A stretch of DNA of 13,039 bases from DASXHZ01 sp036488085 (lineage in GTDB: Bacteria; Acidobacteriota; Thermoanaerobaculia; Gp7-AA8): positions 1-13,039 of the forward strand of contig DASXHZ010000018.1 in NCBI GenBank assembly GCA_036488085.1, read 5' to 3'. The translations under genes were made by a program, and so were the position numbers. The notes beneath the pieces are model-generated. The model ran no database searches. It saw only the letters and a list, made by a program, of their open reading frames with translations, and had not been told where the DNA came from. Positions 1 to 8,634 of this stretch are shown here, piece after piece (within the stretch, counting starts at the first letter, position 1; each line of letters begins with the position of its first letter).

Positions 1-64
1 CCGGAGTGATCTGAACGCCCGGGTCCGCCGGTAGCATGGAGCCTCCCCGTTCTGGAAGGCCCTT

Positions 65-2002
<1,938 letters not shown>

Positions 2003-2023
2003 GTGCCGGTTACGGCGCACGCC

Positions 2024-2401
2024 TCACGTCGGACGTTGGAACGAGCTCGGGTTCTCGCCCGCGCGCAGCGAGATTGCTGCCCCCTCTTCCCCTAGCTCGA
2101 GGCACTCGAACAGATTGCGGATGTACTGACCGATCCGGTCGCCGCGGACGTCTATACGCTCCATTTCATCGACCAGCGTCCGAGCCAGCGCCGCGGCCTC
2201 GTCCCGGATCACCTCGGCGCCCGGCGGGTTGTCCTCATCCGCCGAGTACGGGAAGAGGAAGTTCGACAGCCCCTCGGCCGACTCGAGCATCGCCTCGGCG
2301 TGCAGCCCGTTCTCCTCGACGTGCCGCTCCAGCAGGTTGAGGATCCGATCCGCGAGACGCCCGGCATGGGGAAGGTCGAGCGGGATGTCGAAATGAGCCA
2401 T
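2024..2401 (-). CDS. Small acidic helical protein of unknown function
   Basis: This gene encodes a 125-residue protein that I do not recognise. It is rich in Glu, Asp, Leu and Ala and looks mostly helical, with amphipathic stretches at about 12-35 (AGRLADRILNLLERHVEE) and 65-95 (RDEAAALARTLVDEMERID). It has no signal peptide, membrane segment, Cys motif or catalytic signature, so it is probably cytoplasmic and perhaps acts by protein-protein contact. I chose the ATG at 2401; a TTG six codons upstream (2419) is possible, and neither has a strong ribosome binding site. It is convergent with typA, 21 bp apart, with no clear terminator in the gap. Its upstream side opens onto the repeat-filled intergenic region, where its promoter should lie. 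That it is a real gene is inferred from codon-like GC use and its fit between neighbours. Confidence 0.72.
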   Translation of the reverse strand: MAHFDIPLDLPHAGRLADRILNLLERHVEENGLHAEAMLESAEGLSNFLFPYSADEDNPPGAEVIRDEAAALARTLVDEMERIDVRGDRIGQYIRNLFECLELGEEGAAISLRAGENPSSFQRPT

Positions 2402-2457
2402 TCGCGACGAGTCTAACAAGTGGAACAGACGTATCGTCGGCCCCCGGCCTCGTAAAG

Positions 2458-2520
2458 TCAGCTGAGAGTTCCCTGAAATCAGCTGAGACTTCCCTGAAAT
2501 CAGCAGAAAGTTCCGTAACC
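2458..2520. repeat. Three tandem 21-bp repeats
   Basis: Three head-to-tail units of exactly 21 bp lie at 2458-2478, 2479-2499 and 2500-2520. Units 1 and 2 begin TCAGCTGAGA and end TTCCCTGAAA, and differ at one base. Unit 3 is degenerate (TCAGCAGAAAGTTCCGTAA). Each of the first two carries the palindrome CAGCTG. No open frame covers them, although 21 bp is seven codons. They begin about 57 bp upstream of the small minus-strand gene and run towards the larger array that follows, so they could be protein-binding sites spaced by two helical turns or the remains of a tandem duplication. Confidence 0.85.
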
Positions 2521-2545
2521 GCGAGCGTCTTGAGCCTAGTCCCCC

Positions 2546-2697
2546 AGGCTCTCGACCCTATACCCCTAAGGCTATCGACCCTATAGGGGTAGGGTCATGA
2601 CCCTATACCCACCATAGGCTCTCTACCCCCATCCGATAGGCTCACGGCCCCTGGGGGTATAGGGTCGAGAGCCTAGGGGGGATAGGGTCAAGACCCT
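2546..2697. repeat. Iteron-like array of about 22-bp units with inverted terminal copies
   Basis: The block AGGCTCTCGACCCTATACCC or a variant starts at 2546, 2569, 2591, 2616 and 2638, a spacing of 23, 22, 25 and 22 bp. The units at 2616 and 2638 are the most degenerate. Two reverse-oriented copies then follow: 2654-2674 is a perfect 21-base inverse of 2546-2566, and 2675-2697 is close to the inverse of the 2591 unit. The core hexamer GACCCT occurs at 2554, 2577, 2599 and 2692, and its complement AGGGTC at 2591, 2661 and 2684. GGGTCATGACCC (2592-2603) is a perfect palindrome. The array ends 87 bp before the metallophosphoesterase start. Regular spacing near two helical turns suggests iterated protein binding, but a decayed tandem repeat or a structured transcript are alternatives. 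Confidence 0.85.
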
Positions 2698-2784
2698 CGT
2701 GATCACGGCAGAAATGCCTGCGCATATGCGAAAAATGGGTGCCGACATGCCGTCCGCTCCCTCTCATAGAATCTCGACGCCACG

Positions 2785-3930
2785 ATGCGCTCAGTGCTCT
2801 TCTTCGCGATCGCTCTCGCGATCTTCGTCGCTTTCAACGGGGCCACTTGGCTGGGCCTGACGCGGATTCACCCGCGACGCCGCCGAGCAGCGCTGATCGC
2901 GTTCGTGATCGGGAACGCGATGTGGCCGTTCTTCGCGATCCTCAACTCGCGCACCGATTTCTCACGCGCGATCCGTGCGACCCTCGGGCCGCCGTGGTTC
3001 GCGTGGCAATGCTTCGCGATCGTCTACACGGCGGTGCTGGGACTGATCGCCATCGGCTGGCTCCCCTGGCGGCGGCGCCGGTTCGCCGACTTTGCGCACG
3101 CGCCATCGAAGGCATTCCTTTGGATGGTGATCCTCGGCGGGATCGTCGGCTATTACGACGCCATCGTGCCGATTCGCGTCGAGCGCGTCCCCGTCACGAT
3201 CGCGAGTCTCCCGAAAGCGCTCGACGGCACGCGCATCGCCCTCCTCGGCGACCTGCACGTCGGTCTCTTCACGCGCGAATCGCGGCTACATCAGTTCTTC
3301 GAGACCGCCCAGGCCCAGCGCCCGAACGCCGTAATCATCGCCGGCGATCTGATCGACGATGATCCGTACTTCGTCCCGAAGCTGCTCCACGGGACGTCAA
3401 CTCTCGGCTCGTCCATCCCGCTCCTCGCTGTCCTCGGCAATCACGAGATGTACGGCGCACCATTCGAGGTGATCGACAAGCTGCGCGACTCGCGCATCCG
3501 GCTCCTCGTCAACGACGGCATCGCCCTGCACGGCCTCTGGATCGCCGGCGTGTCCGACTTTGCGGCGCGCGATCCACGGCTCGAGCCCGACTTCGACCGC
3601 GCCCTCAAAGGCGCGCCAGCCGGAACGTTCCCAATCGTCGTCGCGCATCAGCCGAAAGCGTTCGACTCCGCCCGCGCACGCCACATCGCGCTCACCCTCG
3701 TCGCGCACACGCACGGCGGCCAGCTCGGATTCCGCCCGCTGCACTGGTCGCTCGCCGGCCTCTTCCTCCGCTACCACATGGGCCTCTACCGTGTTGGCGA
3801 CTCACAGCTCTACGTCAACACCGGCACCGGCTACTGGCTCCTCCCCTTCCGCCTCGGGATGACGCCGGAGATCACGCTGATCGAGCTACGAGCTCCGGGA
3901 GGACCTGCCCGAGGCTCGACTCGACCTTGA
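2785..3930 (+). CDS. Membrane-anchored metallophosphoesterase
   Basis: This is a calcineurin-like metallophosphoesterase of the membrane-associated YkuE/YaeI type, which hydrolyses phosphomono- or diesters; known relatives act on lipid pyrophosphates or have no assigned substrate. The N-terminal part has about four hydrophobic segments (5-27, 34-53, 72-92, 110-130). The catalytic domain carries the dimetal motifs in order: GDLHVG (D156, H158), AGDLIDDDP (D188), LGNHEMYG (N219, H220), VAHQP (H288) and AHTHGGQ (H308, H310). All metal ligands are present. The ATG at 2785 lacks a good ribosome binding site, but no better in-frame start precedes the first membrane segment. The last 20 residues (beyond about ITLIELRAP) look unconserved and are encoded inside the 59-bp tail-to-tail overlap with the sirtuin gene. 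The substrate cannot be read from the sequence. Confidence 0.92.
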   Translation: MRSVLFFAIALAIFVAFNGATWLGLTRIHPRRRRAALIAFVIGNAMWPFFAILNSRTDFSRAIRATLGPPWFAWQCFAIVYTAVLGLIAIGWLPWRRRRFADFAHAPSKAFLWMVILGGIVGYYDAIVPIRVERVPVTIASLPKALDGTRIALLGDLHVGLFTRESRLHQFFETAQAQRPNAVIIAGDLIDDDPYFVPKLLHGTSTLGSSIPLLAVLGNHEMYGAPFEVIDKLRDSRIRLLVNDGIALHGLWIAGVSDFAARDPRLEPDFDRALKGAPAGTFPIVVAHQPKAFDSARARHIALTLVAHTHGGQLGFRPLHWSLAGLFLRYHMGLYRVGDSQLYVNTGTGYWLLPFRLGMTPEITLIELRAPGGPARGSTRP

Positions 3931-4705
3931 TCGTGGCAAGGTCGTCGCCGCGCGTGGGGCCGATGTTCACGATCGCGATCGGGAGGCCGCGCTCGTGCGC
4001 GCGTTTGACGAAGCGGAAGCCGGACCAGACGGTGAGCGAGGAGCCGGCGACGAGGAGGGCGTCGGCTTCTTCGACGCGCCGCATCGCGAGGTCGACTTTC
4101 TCGCGCGGCACCGACTCGCCGAAGAAGACGACCGCCGGCTTCAGGACCCCTCCGCAGCGCTCGCATTCGACGACGCGGAAACGGCCGGCGAGATCCGACG
4201 CAACGTTCGCGTCGCCGTCAGGCGCGAAGTCGGCCTCGTCGCCACGGAGGTGATTCGTCTCGTCGAGCCAGGCGGCGTTCGTCGCGGCGAGGCGCTCCTG
4301 CACGTCCGCACGCGGGAACTCGCCTCCGCAATCGAGGCAAACGACCAACCGATTGCGCCCGTGCAACTGGACGACGGCGCGGCTGCCGGCCTCCTGATGC
4401 AGGTCATCCACATTCTGCGTGATCAGTTGATGGACCTTCCCGCGGGTCTCGAGCTCCGCCAGCGCGCGGTGCGCCGCGTTCGGCCGTGCCGCCTCGAACC
4501 GCGGCCATCCGCGAAAGCTGCGCGCCCAATAGAGACGCCGCACCTCCGCGCTCCGCACGAACGCCGCGTACTGGATCGGCTTGTGCCGCGTCCACGCCCC
4601 GCCCGGGCTGCGATAGTCGGGGATGCCAGACTCCGTGCTGCATCCGGCGCCGGTGAGGACGACGAGCCGGCGGGACGTCGTGACGAGGTCGAAGAGGGCG
4701 TTCAC
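3872..4705 (-). CDS. SIRT4-like (class II) NAD-dependent sirtuin
   Basis: Sirtuins use NAD to remove acyl groups from lysine or to ADP-ribosylate proteins, giving nicotinamide. Counting from the GTG at 4705, the NAD-binding motif is LTGAGCSTESGIPDYR (17-32), followed by TQNVDDLH (96-103), the catalytic His in QLHGR (H115), a Cys4 zinc site (C123, C126, C181, C184) and the GSSLTVWSG loop (221-229). STESGIPDYR and the later YWARSFRGWPRF are typical of the SIRT4 branch, whose members are lipoamidases or ADP-ribosyltransferases as well as deacylases. An in-frame ATG at 4801 would add 32 residues, but nearly all of these translate an intergenic hairpin, so I prefer the GTG at 4705 or 4708. It lies downstream of the M20 peptidase gene on the same strand. 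Confidence 0.93.
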   Translation of the reverse strand: MNALFDLVTTSRRLVVLTGAGCSTESGIPDYRSPGGAWTRHKPIQYAAFVRSAEVRRLYWARSFRGWPRFEAARPNAAHRALAELETRGKVHQLITQNVDDLHQEAGSRAVVQLHGRNRLVVCLDCGGEFPRADVQERLAATNAAWLDETNHLRGDEADFAPDGDANVASDLAGRFRVVECERCGGVLKPAVVFFGESVPREKVDLAMRRVEEADALLVAGSSLTVWSGFRFVKRAHERGLPIAIVNIGPTRGDDLATIKVESSLGQVLPELVARSA

Positions 4706-4769
4706 CACAGAGACACAGAGGTCCCAGAGATCACGAAAAATTCTGTGTCCTCTGTGCCTCTGTGGTGAA
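4701..4769. repeat. 28-bp inverted repeat of CACAGAG octamers
   Basis: The arms 4701-4728 and 4742-4769 match at 25 of 28 positions and are separated by a 13-base, A-rich loop. Each arm is built from near-8-bp iterations: CACAGAGA then CACAGAGG on the left, CCTCTGTG twice on the right. The outer end (TTCACCACAGAG) is perfect. It lies between the M20 peptidase stop and the sirtuin coding region. Its left arm holds the GTGGTG read as the likely sirtuin start, so it could weaken or control sirtuin translation by hiding the initiation site in a hairpin. There is no U-run to make it a standard terminator. Confidence 0.88.
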
Positions 4770-4781
4770 TCGATTTCCGAA

Positions 4782-6266
4782 CTATCGACTGAACGCACCA
4801 TCCATCTTCGGTCCCGTCGCGATGTCCGTCAGCGTATAGATCAGCACCTTCTCGCCGCGCTCCAGGTCGGCGACCGGAACCTTCTCGTCGACGTCGTGGC
4901 CGGGGTACGGCTTACCGGGGAACCACATGCCAAACGCGATCGCATTCGGGAGGCGTTTGGCGTATGTGCCGCCGCCCGAGATCGCGGGCTTGGCGTGCTC
5001 GCCGGTGGCAGCGGCGTAGTCAGCAAGGAGCCGCTTTACGATCTTCGACTGCGGATCGAAGCCGAGCGTCGTGTCGCCGTAGAACCCGCCGGCGACGAGC
5101 GACGCACCGTGCTTCGCGTTGAACTTCGCCACGAAATCGGCGAGGTACTTCTGAATCTGCGGGCCGGTCCGCGGCGGCGTACTGCGAACGTTGATCGTGA
5201 GAGCGGTCTGCTTCGGATCGTCGGCCGGCTTGATCGTCGCGACGTTCACTGCATAGCGGCCCCATATCGGATCGGTGTCGGTGATGCCGAGGCCCGAGCC
5301 GTAGAAGTCGGAACCGGCGGTGCGGGCGAAGGTGAGGAGATCGTTGGCGCCGCCGGCAGGAAGAACGCCATTCATCGCGATCGCGAGTGCCACGAGCGCG
5401 TTGCGTCCGCCCGTGAGGTTGACGCCGGCATGCGCCGCCTTGCCGTACACGGCGATGTGCAGGAGCTCATCGGTCGGATTGAACGCGATGCGCGTTCCCT
5501 CCGGGAGCTTGACCGCCCTCAGCTTCGCAATCAGCGGATCCCACTGCGGCGCACCATTGGTCCAGGCCAGGTCGATCTTCGCGTAATCGGGGACGATGCT
5601 CGTCGCGAGGCCGGCGTCGAGCTTGGCGACGGCGTACGGGAGCTTGTTCGGACCGCGCTCGCCGAGCGGCGTCGTGAGCGTCAACGAGTTCCACGCCTTT
5701 TCGCCGACCACGACCGGAAACTCGGAATCGAGTACCAGCGAGTAGTCGGGCGCCCTGTGCGTCTTGAGGTAGTCGGCCATGTCGAGATTTGTCGACTCTT
5801 CGTCGCTGCCGACGAGAAGGCGGATCGTGTGCGTGCGGGCGACGCCGCTCTCGCGCAGCGACGCCATTGCGAGCAGCGCCTGTACGAGCGCGCCCTTGTC
5901 GTCGGCGGCGCCGCGGCCGTAGACGAAGTCGGAATCGGCCTTGCCCGCGAACGGCGGGAACGTCCAGGCGTCCTCGTCGACTGGTTGAACGTCGCCGTGC
6001 ACGACTAACCCGAGAACCGGCGCGTTCGGATCGGATGCCGCGAGCTCGACCTCCGTTACGCGTCCGGCGTCGCGCGCCTCGAGCCCGAGGGAGCGCGCGG
6101 TGCGTATCACCCACTCCTTCTGCTCGGGCCACGCCTCGTCGTTGTGCTCGTACGTCCGGAAGTGGAGGACCTCCTGCAGCATCGGCACAAGCTGCTTCGC
6201 GTGCGCCGTGTCGTACTGCGTCTGAACTTGCGTCGCGAACGCGGTCGCGAGAAAGAGACCGAGCAT
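4782..6266 (-). CDS. Exported M20-family dipeptidase (PepV-like)
   Basis: This is a di-zinc metallopeptidase of family M20 that resembles PepV/carnosinase-type dipeptidases and probably cleaves short peptides. The 494-residue product starts with a hydrophobic stretch (MLGLFLATAFA) that suggests export, though it lacks the usual basic n-region. The metal site is intact: H90 and D92 in VVHGDVQPVDEDAW, bridging D122 in GRGAADDKGA, catalytic E156 and ligand E157 in GSDEEST, D180 in LVLDSEFP, and H457 in PGHDVDEK. H279 in GKAAHAG matches the lid-domain His. The ATG at 6266 overlaps the ogt stop as TGATG and has GGAG eight bases upstream, so coupled translation is likely. A longer in-frame reading to 6383 runs inside ogt and is rejected. 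A periplasmic role in peptide scavenging is inferred. Confidence 0.93.
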   Translation of the reverse strand: MLGLFLATAFATQVQTQYDTAHAKQLVPMLQEVLHFRTYEHNDEAWPEQKEWVIRTARSLGLEARDAGRVTEVELAASDPNAPVLGLVVHGDVQPVDEDAWTFPPFAGKADSDFVYGRGAADDKGALVQALLAMASLRESGVARTHTIRLLVGSDEESTNLDMADYLKTHRAPDYSLVLDSEFPVVVGEKAWNSLTLTTPLGERGPNKLPYAVAKLDAGLATSIVPDYAKIDLAWTNGAPQWDPLIAKLRAVKLPEGTRIAFNPTDELLHIAVYGKAAHAGVNLTGGRNALVALAIAMNGVLPAGGANDLLTFARTAGSDFYGSGLGITDTDPIWGRYAVNVATIKPADDPKQTALTINVRSTPPRTGPQIQKYLADFVAKFNAKHGASLVAGGFYGDTTLGFDPQSKIVKRLLADYAAATGEHAKPAISGGGTYAKRLPNAIAFGMWFPGKPYPGHDVDEKVPVADLERGEKVLIYTLTDIATGPKMDGAFSR

Positions 6267-6721
6267 CAGGCGGACTCCAGCAGCGTGCGCTGCGGCTGTT
6301 CCAACGCCAGGAGGGCGCGTTTGATGTGCAGCCCGCCACCGTAGCCCGTCAGTGTGCCATTCGCGCCGATGACCCTGTGACACGGAATGATGATCGGGAT
6401 CGGATTCGCCCCGTTCGCGGAGCCGACCGCGCGGACGGCGTTCGGCTTGGCGATGCGCCGCGCGAGGTCGGAGTAGCTGATCGTGCCGCCGTACGGGATC
6501 CGCTGCAGTTCGTTCCAGCAGGCGAGTTGGAACGCCGTACCGCGCGGCGCGAGCGGCAGGTCGAAGTCGCGGAGCCCGCCGGCGAAGTAGGCGTCCAGTT
6601 GCTCGATGACGCGTGCGGAAGGCTTATGACCGGGCCAGACGCCGAAGCGGATCTCTTCCAGCGCGCCGTCATCGTTCACGCGAATGGTCAGCGGCCCGAC
6701 GGCACTCTCAAAAACCGGCAT
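6266..6721 (-). CDS. ogt: Methylated-DNA--protein-cysteine methyltransferase
   Basis: This is a suicide repair protein that takes the alkyl group from O6-alkylguanine or O4-alkylthymine onto its own cysteine. The 151-residue protein has a short N-terminal domain and the conserved C-terminal domain. It shows GTAFQLACWNELQRIPYG (61-78), SYSDLA (82-87), the helix-turn-helix region with arginine finger VRAVG (R97), the Asn hinge at N108 and the active site IPCHRVIG (acceptor C114). It lacks the Ada N-terminal regulatory domain, so it is the Ogt/AdaB type. Its start overlaps the 3' end of alkA by 14 bp and its stop overlaps the M20 peptidase start, placing it mid-operon. With AlkA it covers both direct reversal and base excision of alkylation damage. 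No Ada-type regulator is visible. Confidence 0.96.
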   Translation of the reverse strand: MPVFESAVGPLTIRVNDDGALEEIRFGVWPGHKPSARVIEQLDAYFAGGLRDFDLPLAPRGTAFQLACWNELQRIPYGGTISYSDLARRIAKPNAVRAVGSANGANPIPIIIPCHRVIGANGTLTGYGGGLHIKRALLALEQPQRTLLESA

Positions 6722-7541
6722 CTGATTTCCTCATCCAGAAGTGAAATGTCGCGAGGCTGCGATACGGCGCGAAGCGTTTCATGAGCGCGAGTGTCTTTTC
6801 GGCATCCGGACGCGTCTCGAGTCTGTAGAACTCCTGGAGCGACGACGTCAATCCGCTGTCGCCAACGGGGACGCAGTCGGCGAAACCGCACCCGCGCATC
6901 ATGACGTAGTTCGCCGACCAGACGCCGAAACCACGGATCGTGAGGAGGGAGTCGTGAGTCGGGAGTCGAGCGTCACGCAACGCCTCGAACTCCATCCCGC
7001 TTCGTGCGACGTCGATCAGATACTCCGCCTTTCGGCGTGAGAACTGGCGTCGCGTCAGGTCTTCGTAGTCGAGCCTGGCGACCGCGGCCGGATCGGGATG
7101 CGCGCGCATCCCATCGACACGCTTCCCCGCCAGCTCGATCACCACGCGCCGCAGCTTGTACGCGAACGCGAGGTTCACCTGCTGCCCGCACACCGCCCAG
7201 ACAATCGACTCGAACACCGTCGCGGTCTGCGGCACGCGCATACCGCGCCGCGGCCCGACCAGCTTCCCATGCTTCGCCTCGAACGGCGCCGGATCGAATG
7301 GCAATCCGAGCAGACGGAGAACGGTGGGCTCGACAGCCGCGCGGCGCACGTGACTCGAAACGCGCGCGTGATCACCGGCAAAATCGACGCGCACGACCGC
7401 CGGCTTCCCATCGATCATCAACGCTTTCGCGAACGAGCGTGCGTCGCCGCGCTCGGTCTCGCTCTCCGGATCGCGCGACATGTACCGCAACGCGAATCGC
7501 GGCGTGAAGTCGCGCGGCAACGCAATCCGGAACGACGGCAT
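6708..7541 (-). CDS. alkA: DNA-3-methyladenine glycosylase II (AlkA family)
   Basis: This is an HhH-GPD superfamily glycosylase that removes alkylated purines such as 3-methyladenine, leaving an abasic site for base excision repair. Of 277 residues, about 1-95 form the AlkA-type N-terminal domain. The catalytic domain begins near MRVPQTATVFESIVWAVCGQQ (101-121). The helix-hairpin-helix is LLTIRGFGVWSANYVMMRG (199-217) and the catalytic Asp is D228 in PVGDSGL. There are no Cys ligands of an iron-sulphur cluster, as expected for AlkA. The ATG at 7541 is the first in-frame start and leaves 97 bp to the divergent cytochrome c gene, where the promoter should lie. It is the first gene of the alkA-ogt-peptidase run. 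Fusion to Ada or extra domains is absent. Confidence 0.94.
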   Translation of the reverse strand: MPSFRIALPRDFTPRFALRYMSRDPESETERGDARSFAKALMIDGKPAVVRVDFAGDHARVSSHVRRAAVEPTVLRLLGLPFDPAPFEAKHGKLVGPRRGMRVPQTATVFESIVWAVCGQQVNLAFAYKLRRVVIELAGKRVDGMRAHPDPAAVARLDYEDLTRRQFSRRKAEYLIDVARSGMEFEALRDARLPTHDSLLTIRGFGVWSANYVMMRGCGFADCVPVGDSGLTSSLQEFYRLETRPDAEKTLALMKRFAPYRSLATFHFWMRKSDAGF

Positions 7542-7638
7542 GGTCGTATCTTAAACACGGCGTCGCGCGCTTTCGTTCACCGCGAAAACATGCGATCCTC
7601 TTCGGCACAACATCGTTCCAATCGGAGAGAACCCACAA

Positions 7639-8634
7639 ATGAAGACGTTCCTGAAGATCGTCGGCGGTCTCGCCCTTGTCATCGTTGCGCTCGTCGCCTG
7701 CGTCGTTTCCTGGCTGGCGATCCGCAAACCCGCTTCGCGCCCCGCGTCCGCCGAGAAGATCGAGGCCACCCCCGCGCGACTCGCCCGCGGCCACTATCTC
7801 GTCGAGCACGTCTCCGATTGCCTCGGTTGCCACTCCGACCACAGCGTGAAGTACGGCTTCCCGGTCAAGCCCGGCACCGAGGGTGAGGGAGGATTCGTCT
7901 TCGACGTGAAGCTCGGCTTCCCGGGCGTCGTGGCTGCGCAGAACATCACCTCCGATCCCGAGTTCGGCCTGGGCAAGTGGACCGACGGCGAGATCCTCCG
8001 CGCCTTCCGCGAAGGCGTCGACCGCAAGGGCGACGCGCTCTTCCCGATGATGCCGTACAAGCACTTCCGCTACATGAGCGACGAGGACGCGAAGTCCGTC
8101 GTCGCCTACCTTCGAACGCTGAAGGCCGTCCATCGGGGCGTGCCCGACAAGCACATCGACTTCCCGGTCAATCTGTTCGTCAAGTTCGCGCCGAAGCCGC
8201 TCGACGGCCCGGTGCACGCGCCCGACCCGCAGAAGGACCACATCGCGTACGGCGGCTATCTCGTCCGCATCGGCGGCTGCATCGAGTGCCATTCGCCGCA
8301 TGACGACAAGAACAACCTCATCGAAGCGAAGATGCTCTCCGGCGGCTGGCAGATGATCGGTCCCTGGGGCCGCAACATCACGCCCAACCTGACGCCGGTC
8401 CCCGACGGTTACCTCGGCCGCGCCACACGCGAGGAGTTCATCGGCCGCTTCAAGGCGTTCGAGGCGATGAACGCCGAGAACGCGCCAGTCGCGCAGCCCG
8501 GCCGCAACACCGTCATGCCGTGGCTCCCCCTCTCGCACATGTCCGAAGACGACCTCGGCGCGGTGTACGACTATCTGAAGACGCTGAAGCCGATCCCGAA
8601 CAAGGTGAATCCGTTCCCGGACGCGAAGGGATAG
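7639..8634 (+). CDS. Membrane-anchored dihaem cytochrome c
   Basis: This is a periplasmic electron-transfer protein of 331 residues. An N-terminal hydrophobic segment (about 4-27) serves as signal anchor. Two cytochrome c domains follow: CLGCH (C61, C64, H65) and CIECH (C214, C217, H218). Likely distal haem ligands are Met137 or Met138 (PMMPYKHF) or Met146 in the first, and Met293 (TVMPWLP) or Met301 in the second. Domain layout resembles the cytochrome subunits of membrane alcohol and aldehyde dehydrogenases, but with two haems rather than three. GGAGAG at 7624-7629 lies nine bases before the ATG. The gene is alone on this strand and its stop abuts the stop of the ZIP gene. Pairing with the PQQ dehydrogenase at 11139 is possible but unproven. 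Confidence 0.93.
   Translation: MKTFLKIVGGLALVIVALVACVVSWLAIRKPASRPASAEKIEATPARLARGHYLVEHVSDCLGCHSDHSVKYGFPVKPGTEGEGGFVFDVKLGFPGVVAAQNITSDPEFGLGKWTDGEILRAFREGVDRKGDALFPMMPYKHFRYMSDEDAKSVVAYLRTLKAVHRGVPDKHIDFPVNLFVKFAPKPLDGPVHAPDPQKDHIAYGGYLVRIGGCIECHSPHDDKNNLIEAKMLSGGWQMIGPWGRNITPNLTPVPDGYLGRATREEFIGRFKAFEAMNAENAPVAQPGRNTVMPWLPLSHMSEDDLGAVYDYLKTLKPIPNKVNPFPDAKG

Noticed and set aside
2003..2023. Terminator between typA and its convergent neighbour
   Set aside because: GTGC/GCAC around GGTTAC gives only a short bulged stem without a T-run.
2458..2697. CRISPR array
   Set aside because: Units follow one another directly or nearly so, with no unique spacers of constant length, partial inversion of units and no cas gene.
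4623..6008. 461-codon open frame on the plus strand
   Set aside because: It is antisense to the M20 peptidase and sirtuin 5' end, Arg-rich, and without domain signatures.
6267..6383. Upstream extension of the M20 peptidase to 6383
   Set aside because: The extension lies inside ogt and would hide the export signal. The ATG at 6266 has a ribosome site and the TGATG overlap.
7542..7638. Sigma-70 promoter TAAGAT upstream of alkA
   Set aside because: The hexamer lies three bases from the ATG, so transcription would begin inside the gene, and no matching -35 is present.
7372..8538. 388-codon open frame on the minus strand
   Set aside because: It is antisense to the dihaem cytochrome c, whose haem motifs and ribosome site make it the real gene.
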